Positions 1-9,082 of a DNA stretch of 48,464 nt are shown in pieces (the first letter of the stretch is position 1; every line of letters starts with the position of its first letter). The position numbers were made by a program, and so were the translations under genes. The stretch comes from an uncultured Bacilli bacterium. Its GTDB lineage: Bacteria > Bacillota_I > Bacilli_A > RF39 > UBA660. The stretch spans positions 1-48,464 of the forward strand of contig CANQZW010000008.1 in the NCBI GenBank assembly GCA_947628435.1. Direction: 5' to 3'. The notes under the pieces were generated by a model. That model did not search any database, was not told where the DNA came from, and saw only the letters and a program-made list of their open reading frames with translations.

Positions 1-170
1 GGGTAAGGGGTTTTATTGCCTTTTTAATAAAAACTTGTTTTTTATTTATGTTTTTTAAAAGCAATAGCATATTTTACGTATTCTTTTATAAAAAGGTTAA
101 CTATTAAAGTTAATTTAAAACAAAACTCATCTTATAAAATTTCTATTAAACTTAATAAGATGATTTAATT

Positions 171-881
171 TTATTTTTTTATAGCTACTTGTAATTTTTC
201 ATCATAATAACTAAACATTTTCTGTATTATATCATTACCAAATTTATTAATCATTGAAAAATCCGACTTTAAGTTTTTAAATTGTTCAGAACTTAATATT
301 TCTGATAAATATCTAATGCTTAAATAACTTAAATCATAACCATTGTAATTCTCGTTAACAAACGAAGTTCCGTGTTCCAAACTATTTATTTTAGGTATAA
401 TTTTTGTTTGCTTTTTTACCTTTAAATAAAAACTATTAAAAGCATCAGATTGGCTTAATAAATCCTTTTCTCCTGACATAAATTGTGCCATACCCTCGTC
501 ATACCAAACTATTCTTTTTGAATAATCATTATTTAATATATATTTCATATATAAAATATGGAATAATTCATGACTAGCGTTATATACTTTTTTTAATTGA
601 TATTTGGGATTAATACATGCATTTACCATTCCATTATCATAAGTCCCTTTAGCATATTTAGGTAACGAATCTCTTTCACCTCTTATAGAATATATAAACT
701 CTCTAAATTCTTCAACATTATCAAAATAATTAACAACTATTTGTTCATCATTAGTAATATCAAAAAACAATTTAAATTCTTTTATTTTTTGATTAAGTAA
801 TGAAACAGTTGCTTCTGCTAAATCTTCTAAACTTTCTGAATAATTAATCTTATATAAACTTGTTTCTAAAACTTTTTTCAT
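171..881 (-). CDS. HExxH (gluzincin-like) metallopeptidase-family protein
   Basis: ORF with HELFH followed by WYDEGMAQF, a typical HExxH...E zinc-peptidase arrangement; last gene of an apparent 4-gene operon. Confidence 0.6.
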   Translation of the reverse strand: MKKVLETSLYKINYSESLEDLAEATVSLLNQKIKEFKLFFDITNDEQIVVNYFDNVEEFREFIYSIRGERDSLPKYAKGTYDNGMVNACINPKYQLKKVYNASHELFHILYMKYILNNDYSKRIVWYDEGMAQFMSGEKDLLSQSDAFNSFYLKVKKQTKIIPKINSLEHGTSFVNENYNGYDLSYLSIRYLSEILSSEQFKNLKSDFSMINKFGNDIIQKMFSYYDEKLQVAIKK

Positions 882-899
882 ATTTGTAATCTCCTATGT

Positions 900-1433
900 T
901 TAATTACATCTATCTTTAATTTTATCATATTCTTTTAATGCTTCTAACATTTCTTCAACAATTACTTTGTTTACTGGATTATCAGGTATGCTATCTATCA
1001 AAATTTGCTTTACTTTATTAATTGGTACAGTAATAGGAATATAATTTCCTTCTTTTTCTCCTTCATCTAACTTAGCATATTTCATATTAAATTTTGCATC
1101 TGACTTAACAGTGAAATAATAGATTTCGTTTTTTCTATTCTTGTTACTTTTATGGTAATTTTTATTATAATAAGTTATTTTTTGAAATGGTTCTATTTTT
1201 GCATCTTTTAGTTTTATACCTGTTTCTTCTTCTATTTCTCTTAATAAACACTCGGTTAATGTCTCTTTTTCTTCTAAGTGTCCGCCGGGAAATTGATATG
1301 TTTTATTAGAATATCCTAAAGTAATTTCATTTTTACTATTTATTATTAATGCTTTACATCTAATAACAACTTCATCAATATCATCTTCAGTTAAATTATC
1401 ATAGTTATACAATAGTTCTTTTATTATAATCAC
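900..1433 (-). CDS. NUDIX hydrolase
   Basis: NUDIX box GGHLEEKETLTECLLREIEEETGI. Confidence 0.9.
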   Translation of the reverse strand: MIIIKELLYNYDNLTEDDIDEVVIRCKALIINSKNEITLGYSNKTYQFPGGHLEEKETLTECLLREIEEETGIKLKDAKIEPFQKITYYNKNYHKSNKNRKNEIYYFTVKSDAKFNMKYAKLDEGEKEGNYIPITVPINKVKQILIDSIPDNPVNKVIVEEMLEALKEYDKIKDRCN

Positions 1434-1463
1434 TTCCTTTACTACTTATAATATCATCTATTT

Positions 1464-3374
1464 TTATTTATATATCACTTTAAATATTTCAAATATTACT
1501 TTAGTATTTTCATTAAAACTAGGATCTATTTTACTAAAGTAATTTTTATGAACCTTTCTCCATTCATCTAAAGAGTTATTTTCTCCTTCTTTTTTTGCTA
1601 AATTCCAAGTAATATTCTTAAATTCAGTTACAATAACTTCTTTTGTTTTTACCATACACACGTTATTATTATTTGAATCAGTAAGCACTGATATATCACC
1701 TATCGTAGGTAAACTATCATATTCATACAAAGATGTGGTTGCCGTCTTTTTACCATCTAAAACAAGATTAATTAATTTATCTATATCTATACCAAATTTT
1801 AATCTATCAAGTTTATTTAATAAAATAACTATATTTTCCTTATTGCCTAATGTATCAGTTCCTACATATTCCCCTACTATTTCAAAGTTACATTTTTTAT
1901 AACACTTAATAGCTCTTTCATTTCTTTTAAATGGTCTTAATATTATCGAATCAGCATGATATTTTTTATATATAATATCATTAATCGCTTCAACTACTTT
2001 TTTACCTATACCTTTATTTAGGTAATTTTCATCTCCAATAAACACATCATATTCATAAATGTTTTTATATTTATTTAACTCATTTAGATTTATGTCATTT
2101 TCAAATTTATATATTTGAGCTAAACCTATATCAATATTATTTGACCTTATAATATATAAATTTTGTTTTTTCATTTTTAATTTGTATTTATATTTGGAAA
2201 CTATTTCATCATAAGATAATATTCTTTGTTCGAACCACTCATATATATGTTTTCTTTTGCACCAATTATATAGTTTTTCATAATCTTTTTTGTTATCGCG
2301 TAATTTTCTAAAAGTAATATCTAAATTATTAATATAACTATTAAATTCTTTAAATGAAATATTTGGATTTACTTTATAAAACTCTGTTACTGGCCTTGAT
2401 GTTCCACCAGAAAGCTCTACATAATAACTATTAATTTTTTTAACAGCTTCTTTTTCACTTTTATATTCATAAATACCCATTTTATACCAATTAGGATGCT
2501 CTATATGATAGACTTTGTTACCAATATAACATAAAATAAAACAATGCATATGTTCTTCTTCATCTAACTTATTAAAATCATTTGGTTCGTATATTCTTGT
2601 TACAAACATCTTATTTTTTATGTTTATTTTATTTAATAGATAATTCATCAAATTCACTTGTTCAATGCAAGTTCCTATACCATATTTTAATATTTCATCA
2701 ATTGATAACGTTCTATAAAGGCTTCTAAAACTTTTCATATTTCCAATATGAATTTTACCATTTATGTCCATCCATCCATATCTTATATGGTTTTTCATAA
2801 AAGTTAAAACATCATTTATGTTATTTATTTTATTGTTCTTAGGTAATACTTTATCCGTCTTAATTCTTACTATTACACTATCTACATTCTTATTAAATTT
2901 TTTCCATTTAGTTTCCTTATATATTTCAAAACCCACGTTCAAAAATGTTTTTAAAGTATTTTTTCTTTCTTTTTCAAAAATATCATAAAGGTATTTTATT
3001 CCTTGCTCATTTGCTTTTTTTACTAATAGTCTTAATGCATCTTTAGAATACCCTTTACCACGATATTTATTTTCAATTAAAACACCACATTCATCTATAT
3101 TATCATTTTTATTATATTGGTAATTAACGTATCCAACATATTTATTAATATCACAGTCTTTTATGTAAGCAAAATACTTATTTTCATTTATTCTTTTATT
3201 ATATGTAGCTATCCATTTTTCTTTAGGAAAATAAATACAACCAGTATCATAATGATACCCTAAACATGATACATCATATCCTGCATTATAACTCATTGTT
3301 TTAGGATCACTTTCTAATTTTTGTTCATAAGAATATTGATTTAATTTAGGAATAACTAATTCTATATTTTTCAT
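1464..3374 (-). CDS. Multidomain protein: GNAT - transglutaminase-like - GNAT (AAC(6')-like) - ASCH
   Basis: N-terminal GNAT-like segment (LIENKYRGKGYSKDALRLLV), transglutaminase-like Cys/His segments (GIGTCIEQVN, HMHCFILCYIGNKVYHIEHPNW), second GNAT (GIGKKVVEAIND...NERAIKCYKKCNFEIVG), C-terminal ASCH-like segment (LVLDGKKTATTSLYEYDSLPTIGD). Confidence 0.7.
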   Translation of the reverse strand: MKNIELVIPKLNQYSYEQKLESDPKTMSYNAGYDVSCLGYHYDTGCIYFPKEKWIATYNKRINENKYFAYIKDCDINKYVGYVNYQYNKNDNIDECGVLIENKYRGKGYSKDALRLLVKKANEQGIKYLYDIFEKERKNTLKTFLNVGFEIYKETKWKKFNKNVDSVIVRIKTDKVLPKNNKINNINDVLTFMKNHIRYGWMDINGKIHIGNMKSFRSLYRTLSIDEILKYGIGTCIEQVNLMNYLLNKINIKNKMFVTRIYEPNDFNKLDEEEHMHCFILCYIGNKVYHIEHPNWYKMGIYEYKSEKEAVKKINSYYVELSGGTSRPVTEFYKVNPNISFKEFNSYINNLDITFRKLRDNKKDYEKLYNWCKRKHIYEWFEQRILSYDEIVSKYKYKLKMKKQNLYIIRSNNIDIGLAQIYKFENDINLNELNKYKNIYEYDVFIGDENYLNKGIGKKVVEAINDIIYKKYHADSIILRPFKRNERAIKCYKKCNFEIVGEYVGTDTLGNKENIVILLNKLDRLKFGIDIDKLINLVLDGKKTATTSLYEYDSLPTIGDISVLTDSNNNNVCMVKTKEVIVTEFKNITWNLAKKEGENNSLDEWRKVHKNYFSKIDPSFNENTKVIFEIFKVIYK

Positions 3375-4129
3375 TAAACTCTATCTTTTCCCCACCAATC
3401 AGGTACTAATTCTTCTAATTTTATTATTTTTTTAGAATCAACATCTTTTAGTATTTCAATATTTTTACTATTTTTAGAAAGTTGCATTAAATATTCTCTA
3501 CATGCCCCGCAAGGAGATCCTACATTACCTTTAGAATCAATACACACTAGTTTTTTAATCTCATTTTCACCATTTGTTATCATATTAGTAATGGCATTTC
3601 GCTCAGCACAAATACCAAGAGATGATGCAGTATCAATACAAACTCCAGTATAAATATTATGATTTTTAGTTAGTATTGCTGCTCCTACCCCACCAGCACT
3701 AATCATACCTGATATATCTTTTGGATTTCTTATATTTTTAGCTTTTTCATATAATTCTTCCCAAACAGTATTTTCGCTATATAAATATTCTATATGAATA
3801 GCATATACTCCATTTTTCTTAATAGCTTCTTCATAACCATCAAGTTTATTTACGTTTTTAATTGCTTCTTGTTTATCATTAATAGAAGAAGTTGTATATT
3901 TAGTTCCTTCTAAAGTAAATAATTCTTCGAGTGTTTTATAATGATTTATTTCTTTTACTTTAACATAAAATGTACCTACATTATTGCTAGTAAATTCTAT
4001 AACATCATTTTGTTTTAATTTGCTATAATCGTGCTCACTATTTTCTTTGTTTGCTCTTATTTCTACTTTTTTAGTTTTATTTTTAATTGCCAAAGCTGCT
4101 CTATCATTAATATTTAATTTTATTATCAT
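3374..4129 (-). CDS. ASCH domain fused to cytidine deaminase-like domain
   Basis: N-terminal ASCH-like MIIKLNINDRAALAIKNKTKKVEIRANK; C-terminal deaminase motifs CAERNA and PCGACRE. Start at 4129 preferred over the upstream Met at 4165 because of AAGGAGA upstream of 4129. Confidence 0.8.
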   Translation of the reverse strand: MIIKLNINDRAALAIKNKTKKVEIRANKENSEHDYSKLKQNDVIEFTSNNVGTFYVKVKEINHYKTLEELFTLEGTKYTTSSINDKQEAIKNVNKLDGYEEAIKKNGVYAIHIEYLYSENTVWEELYEKAKNIRNPKDISGMISAGGVGAAILTKNHNIYTGVCIDTASSLGICAERNAITNMITNGENEIKKLVCIDSKGNVGSPCGACREYLMQLSKNSKNIEILKDVDSKKIIKLEELVPDWWGKDRV

Positions 4130-4150
4130 TTTAATAATCTCCTTTTTATT

Positions 4151-4178
4151 AAAAAAATTCTGCATAATGCAGAATTAA
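4151..4178 (-). terminator. Putative attenuator terminator hairpin upstream of the ASCH-deaminase operon
   Basis: Minus strand AATTCTGCA-TTA-TGCAGAATT followed by a T-tract, located between leader ORF and first structural gene. Confidence 0.55.
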
Positions 4179-4201
4179 ATTTTATAATCAAAAGAATATT
4201 C

Positions 4202-4267
4202 CTAAAAACTTAATAAATTAGGAGTCGTAATTAATTCTGCATTATTTATAACTTGTAAATTTTTCAT
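4202..4267 (-). CDS. Putative 21-aa leader peptide MKNLQVINNAELITTPNLLSF
   Basis: ATG preceded by AAAGGAGTG; plausible promoter upstream (TTTACA-17 nt-TATATT on the minus strand); ORF contains the antiterminator segment. Confidence 0.6.
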   Translation of the reverse strand: MKNLQVINNAELITTPNLLSF

Positions 4268-4350
4268 AATTAATCACACTCCTTTCTTTAAACAATTTAC
4301 GATCATAATATAACATAATTTATTAGTTTTGTAAATTATATGCAGCAATT

Positions 4351-4380
4351 AAAAAGCATATTAACTATATTATGCTTTTT
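4351..4380 (-). terminator. Rho-independent terminator of the 4381-4758 gene
   Basis: AAAAAGCATA...TATGCTTTTT stem-loop directly after the stop codon. Confidence 0.55.
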
Positions 4381-4758
4381 TTAAATCTTTTTATAAATCG
4401 TTATAACATATAAATCCATACAATCATTATTTTTATCATATATAACATTATTAATAATTGAAATCATATGATAAAAATCCTTCTTATCATAACAAAATAT
4501 GATATAAGAGCCATCATCTATTTTTAAATCTTTAACTTTTATTTCATCATCATAATTAATTTTAATAATATTATTATCTTCCATATATTTTTCAAATACA
4601 GGAACATCATTAAATGAAGCACAATTTAATTTTTTTGCAACTATTAATAAATCATTGTAAACATCATCATATTCTTTATTTAAAATCTTACATAAACTTC
4701 TTATTACACAATTACTTTTATCATTTTTACCTGATATATAAAATTCTTTAAAGGTCAC
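4381..4758 (-). CDS. Uncharacterised small protein, possible papain-like cysteine peptidase fold
   Basis: Segments NCVIRSLCKILNKEYDDVY and HMISIINNVIYD suggest Cys/His catalytic positions; weak. Confidence 0.35.
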   Translation of the reverse strand: MTFKEFYISGKNDKSNCVIRSLCKILNKEYDDVYNDLLIVAKKLNCASFNDVPVFEKYMEDNNIIKINYDDEIKVKDLKIDDGSYIIFCYDKKDFYHMISIINNVIYDKNNDCMDLYVITIYKKI

Positions 4759-4774
4759 TTTATCTCCTATTCTT

Positions 4775-5071
4775 TTATATTAATATGCATTTAAAGATAT
4801 CACTATGAGTACCAGTTTCTATAAGTGATACAACTATTATGTCATCAAAGATTTTATAAACTAAAAGCCAGTCTGGCTCTATATGACATTCATGACAGTT
4901 ATTATATTTTTTATTATCATTTAGCATATGATCTTTATATTTAATCGGTAATTTTTCACCATTTTTTATTTTTTTTATAACATCAATTAACTTATTAATA
5001 TCTTTACCACGTTTAGCCATCTTATTAACTTGTTTTTTAAAAACGTTGGTGTATTTAATTTTATAATTCAT
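4775..5071 (-). CDS. Type II toxin, YafQ/RelE-like
   Basis: YKIKYTNVFKKQVNKMAKRG...CHECHIEPDWLLVYKIFDDIIVVSLIETGTHSDIF is YafQ-like; overlaps RelB/DinJ-like gene. Confidence 0.85.
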   Translation of the reverse strand: MNYKIKYTNVFKKQVNKMAKRGKDINKLIDVIKKIKNGEKLPIKYKDHMLNDNKKYNNCHECHIEPDWLLVYKIFDDIIVVSLIETGTHSDIFKCILI

Positions 5072-5352
5072 TTTAATATATCCTTAAACATTTCATCTAC
5101 GTTATCATATGCTTTTACTTTTGGATCATTGGCTATTTTATCAGCTTCTTTTAATGCTTTAATTAGTTTCCTAGATGGCTTTTTTTCTTTTATCTCAAAA
5201 GGTATTTTTTGTTCTTTTACACTTTGGGTTAAAAAAACATTTATCGCACTTGTCATATTAAGTCCCAAACTCTTAAAAAGAGCTTCTGCTTCCTTTTTTA
5301 AATTACTATCTAATCTTATGTTTAAATTAGATTGCTTGGAAATACTACTCAA
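5068..5352 (-). CDS. RelB/DinJ-family antitoxin
   Basis: NLNIRLDSNLKKEAEALFKSLGLNMTSAINVFLTQSVKEQKIPF is RelB/DinJ-like. Confidence 0.85.
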   Translation of the reverse strand: MSSISKQSNLNIRLDSNLKKEAEALFKSLGLNMTSAINVFLTQSVKEQKIPFEIKEKKPSRKLIKALKEADKIANDPKVKAYDNVDEMFKDILK

Positions 5353-5481
5353 TTATATCACTTCCTTTCATTTATATATTAGCATTTTAAAAGTCAAATT
5401 GTCAATACAATGTATTTACATTGTCATTATATAGTATTCTCTATTTTAACTTTAATATACATAATTTTTATAAAAATTAAA

Positions 5482-5505
5482 AACTTCGTTTTTTTAAACG
5501 AAGTT
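5482..5505 (-). terminator. recA terminator
   Basis: AACTTCGTTT/AAACGAAGTT stem downstream of the recA stop. Confidence 0.6.
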
Positions 5506-5516
5506 CATAACTTTTA

Positions 5517-6536
5517 TTATTTAGTATCCTTTTTATTATCTTTTTTTATTCCGTGGCTTTCTCTTACTTTATCTTCAATTTCTTTAGCAAGGTTAGGATT
5601 ATCTTTTAAGAACTGCTTAGCATTTTCTTTACCTTGTCCAATTTTTTCACCCTTATATGCATACCATGCTCCACTTTTATCAACTATTCCTATTTCTGAT
5701 GCTAAATCAAGGATTTCAGCTTCTTTTGAAACACCTTCACCATACATTATTTCAAGTGATGCGGTTTTAAATGGTGGTGCCACTTTATTTTTAACTACTT
5801 TAACGTTCGTTTTATTACCTATTACGCTATCACCATTTTTTATTTGCTCACCACGTCTTACGTCAAGTCTTATCGTTGAATAAAACTTAAGAGCTCTACC
5901 ACCTGGAGTTGTTTCTGGATTTCCAAATAAAACCCCTACTTTTTCCCTTAATTGGTTAATAAATATTGCAATCGTATTAGTTTTGTTTATTGTGCCGGAT
6001 AGTTTTCTTAGGGCCTGGCTCATTAATCTTGCTTGAAGACCAACGTGTGAATCACCCATTTCACCTTCTATTTCAGCTTGTGGAACAAGAGCTGCAACCG
6101 AATCAATTACAACTATGTTTATGGCCTCACTTTTAACTAAAGCATCACATATTTCTAATGCTTGTTCTCCAGTATCTGGCTGAGATAACAATAATTCGTT
6201 AATATCAACTCCTAAATTTTTAGCATAAACTGGATCAAGCGCATGCTCAGCATCAATAAATGCTGCTTTACCACCAGCTTTTTGAACTTCTGCAATGGCA
6301 TGAAGTGCAAACGTTGTTTTACCTGATGATTCAGGTCCATATATTTCAATTATTCTACCCTTAGGATATCCTCCTACTCCCAAAGCTATATCAAGGGTTA
6401 AAGAACCACTAGATACTACGTCTATTTCAGTATGAGTTTCCTCACCTAATTTCATAATTGAACCTTTACCAAATTGTTTTTCTATATCAGCAAGAACTTG
6501 GTCTAAAGTCTTATCCTCTGCTATTTTTTTTGTCAT
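5517..6536 (-). CDS. recA: Recombinase RecA
   Basis: Full-length RecA with GPESSGKTT Walker A and strongly conserved body. Confidence 0.99.
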   Translation of the reverse strand: MTKKIAEDKTLDQVLADIEKQFGKGSIMKLGEETHTEIDVVSSGSLTLDIALGVGGYPKGRIIEIYGPESSGKTTFALHAIAEVQKAGGKAAFIDAEHALDPVYAKNLGVDINELLLSQPDTGEQALEICDALVKSEAINIVVIDSVAALVPQAEIEGEMGDSHVGLQARLMSQALRKLSGTINKTNTIAIFINQLREKVGVLFGNPETTPGGRALKFYSTIRLDVRRGEQIKNGDSVIGNKTNVKVVKNKVAPPFKTASLEIMYGEGVSKEAEILDLASEIGIVDKSGAWYAYKGEKIGQGKENAKQFLKDNPNLAKEIEDKVRESHGIKKDNKKDTK

Positions 6537-6604
6537 TTATATCCTCCAATCATTTAATACAATAATATTATAAATGATAAAATTTCAAAAATCAAGCCTT
6601 TTTT

Positions 6605-6618
6605 CGAACAAACGTTTG
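6605..6618. promoter_or_regulatory. LexA/DinR-like SOS box upstream of recA
   Basis: CGAACAAACGTTTG, near-match to the Gram-positive box CGAACRNRYGTTYC. Confidence 0.65.
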
Positions 6619-6696
6619 AATAATAGTAAACTATTTCCTGCAAAAATTAAAAAATTCCCTATATAAAAGGAATTTTCTGAATATAATTTTTAACAA

Positions 6697-7326
6697 TTAT
6701 TTATTTTCTACTACTTCTTTTTTTTCTTTTTCAACATCGTTACCAAATATTAAATCCTTATTCATAACATAATACTGAATACCTGATATAACCGAAAAAA
6801 TAGTAGCTAAAACAAGTAAGAAATTAGCAATATCAAGGTTAAATAATTCAAATGGCAAATTATAACATAATGTTAAAACAATACCTAGCATTAAAAACGT
6901 CGTCTTAATCTTACCTGATTTTATCGCAGCAACCACTTTTCCTTTACTTCCCGCAATCATTTTTATGGTATCAACAACGGTGTCTCTAAAGATTATTATA
7001 ACGGTAATTATTGGTGCTACAAATCCTTGTGCACTTAATATTATAAGTGTTGAATTAACAAGCATTTTATCAGCAATAGCATCAACCATTTTACCAAAAT
7101 CGGTTACCATGTTATAACGTCTTGCTATGGTTCCATCTAAAAAATCAGTAATTGATGCAATAGCAAAAATACCAGCTGCTATTAAATATCTTACATCTAC
7201 TGTTATAGTTCCAATTAAAAACTTTGGAAACTCTATATTTACCATATAAAAAGGAAATAATAATATGGTAATTAATACCACTGTTAAAAATATTCTACTT
7301 ATCGTTAATTTATTAGCTAAATTCAT
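6697..7326 (-). CDS. pgsA: CDP-diacylglycerol--glycerol-3-phosphate 3-phosphatidyltransferase
   Basis: CDP-alcohol phosphatidyltransferase motif (DFLDGTIARRYNMVTDFGKMVDAIADK); next to recA as in Bacilli. Confidence 0.93.
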   Translation of the reverse strand: MNLANKLTISRIFLTVVLITILLFPFYMVNIEFPKFLIGTITVDVRYLIAAGIFAIASITDFLDGTIARRYNMVTDFGKMVDAIADKMLVNSTLIILSAQGFVAPIITVIIIFRDTVVDTIKMIAGSKGKVVAAIKSGKIKTTFLMLGIVLTLCYNLPFELFNLDIANFLLVLATIFSVISGIQYYVMNKDLIFGNDVEKEKKEVVENK

Positions 7327-7336
7327 AATTTCACCC

Positions 7337-7825
7337 CTAATTTTCTAAATATGTTATGTTATTATCATCATTATTCTTTGGACTTATATATTCTGCTACA
7401 ACTATGTACCCAATTAAAAATATTAAAAGTAAAATAATTAGTGTAACTATTACAGGAATTATCTTAGAACTTTGTTTTTCTTCCATAGTATAAGGAGATA
7501 CAACCTTTTTTTCTTGCTTTTGCTCTTTTTGCTTTTCCTTTGATGCTTTTTCTATTTCTGCTATTGGAATCTTTGATGTTTCTTCAAAGAAAAACTCGTT
7601 AAATTCATCCATAATTTTTTCTTCATCAAGTCCTAAATACTTTGCATAATCCCTAATAAAACATTTAAGATAAAAGACATCTTTAAAAACTTTTAAGTTA
7701 CCTGCTTCTATATTTTCTATTTGAGATACTCTTATGTTAAGGTCTTCGGCTGCTTCTTGTATACTTACTCCTTGTTCTTCTCTTACCTGTTTTAATTTTT
7801 CACCAATTTCCTTCAAAGTTTTCAC
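7337..7825 (-). CDS. RodZ/YmfM-like HTH membrane protein
   Basis: N-terminal HTH_25-type LKQVREEQGVSIQEAAEDLNIRVSQIENIEAG, then a single TM segment. Confidence 0.85.
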   Translation of the reverse strand: MKTLKEIGEKLKQVREEQGVSIQEAAEDLNIRVSQIENIEAGNLKVFKDVFYLKCFIRDYAKYLGLDEEKIMDEFNEFFFEETSKIPIAEIEKASKEKQKEQKQEKKVVSPYTMEEKQSSKIIPVIVTLIILLLIFLIGYIVVAEYISPKNNDDNNITYLEN

Positions 7826-7848
7826 TCCTTTATTTAAATAATCATTTT

Positions 7849-8188
7849 AATAAGCCACGTTCTGTACCATTTACATGGTCGCAAACATTTATCTATGCAT
7901 AATGCATCTATTTATCCGTTTTATTCCTTCAAAATAGTTCCCCTACCAAATTTGGGTTTCTCACTCATGGGGTTTACCCGTTCCACCTGATTCGTTTCCA
8001 AATCAAATCGTCACTATGGCACTTTATGCCTAAAATAACCATATCAAAAAGACTATAGGTTACTTCGGCGCCGTTAGGTTTAACCTACCAAAGGTTATTT
8101 ATTCCCTTTGCATGAACACTACGTTCATTTCAGAAACGTGTGAGCGTGGACTTTCCTCTACTAATAAAATTAGCAGCGTTTGCGTAAA
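7849..8188 (-). ncRNA. rnpB: RNase P RNA component, type B
   Basis: Minus strand contains GAGGAAAGUCCACGCUCACACG, GGAACGGGUAAACCCC, GUACAGAACGUGGCUUA; located next to gpsB. Confidence 0.95.
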
Positions 8189-8193
8189 AATAA

Positions 8194-8541
8194 TTATTCT
8201 TCTTTATCATATATATATTTTTCCAGCTGTGATAAACGTCTTAATATATCAACATTAGTAATTTCTTTTTCACTTTTCTTTACTATGTCTATATTAGCTT
8301 TTAGATTTCTAAGTTCATGCTTTAAATTTAAGTTTTCATTAGAAAGTTCTTTATTTTCATTTTTCAACTCTCTAATTATATTAATAAATTCTGCATAATC
8401 TTTAATAATTTGATCTAGATATTTATCCACTTCTTGAAGTCTATAACCTCTAGTATCAATTTTAAAATCTTTTTCGAAGATATCTTGCGGAGTTAATGCA
8501 ATTCTTCCATTAAACATATCTACCACCTCTGCATTTAACAT
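8194..8541 (-). CDS. gpsB: Cell division protein GpsB (DivIVA family)
   Basis: LTPQDIFEKDFKIDTRGYRLQEVDKYLDQIIKDY DivIVA-type N-terminus; adjacency to rnpB. Confidence 0.9.
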   Translation of the reverse strand: MLNAEVVDMFNGRIALTPQDIFEKDFKIDTRGYRLQEVDKYLDQIIKDYAEFINIIRELKNENKELSNENLNLKHELRNLKANIDIVKKSEKEITNVDILRRLSQLEKYIYDKEE

Positions 8542-8597
8542 TATCGCAATTTTTTAACTATTTGTCAATTTACAAGTAGCTTACCTTTACTTAACGT

Positions 8598-8867
8598 CTA
8601 TTGCTTTTTTCTTATTTTTGAAAAATATTTAACAAGATCATATGAAGAAACAGAAAAACTAAACGTTATAAATCCTATAAAAAAGCTTTCAAAACTTATT
8701 CCAAAGAAAACGAAGTTTATTATTAAACTAGATAATAAAATAATCCAAACAATGTATTTGCTTTTAACATGAAAAGTCATTTTTATTGTATTACCTAATA
8801 TGTTTAAAACTATCCAAACACAAAAAATATGAGGCAGTAAAACATATAAATTTTTTATTTCTTCCAA
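8598..8867 (-). CDS. Small membrane protein of unknown function
   Basis: Hydrophobic ORF, TTG start with GGTGATTTAA upstream. Confidence 0.45.
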   Translation of the reverse strand: MEEIKNLYVLLPHIFCVWIVLNILGNTIKMTFHVKSKYIVWIILLSSLIINFVFFGISFESFFIGFITFSFSVSSYDLVKYFSKIRKKQ

Positions 8868-8876
8868 TTAAATCAC

Positions 8877-8975
8877 CTAATTAAATTTATTCATTACAAT
8901 TACATTTTCTTCCAATTTTAACGTTTCTTCTATTATTTCATCAAATAAGATTAGCATTAAAGTTTTATCGACCAT
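8877..8975 (-). CDS. Possible 32-aa small protein MVDKTLMLILFDEIIEETLKLEENVIVMNKFN
   Basis: ATG preceded by AGGAGGTTAAAA; not in the ORF track. Confidence 0.4.
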   Translation of the reverse strand: MVDKTLMLILFDEIIEETLKLEENVIVMNKFN

Positions 8976-9082
8976 TTTTAACCTCCTATCATAAAAATAT
9001 CATATAAAAAAATATTATTTTTATTTTCGACAATTCTTTTCAAAATATATGACAAAAAAACTTTATTTGTAGTATAATTAAC

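Noticed and set aside
2764-2988. Plus-strand ORF inside the multidomain gene
   Set aside because: Antisense to a well-supported coding frame, low-complexity hydrophobic translation; spurious.
4130-4165. Upstream Met start (MQNFFNKKEIIK) for the ASCH-deaminase gene
   Set aside because: This segment is the terminator arm and the Shine-Dalgarno; the ATG at 4129 has proper SD spacing.
5030-5883. Plus-strand ORFs 5030-5434 and 5410-5883
   Set aside because: Antisense to YafQ/RelB and recA; no recognisable protein features.
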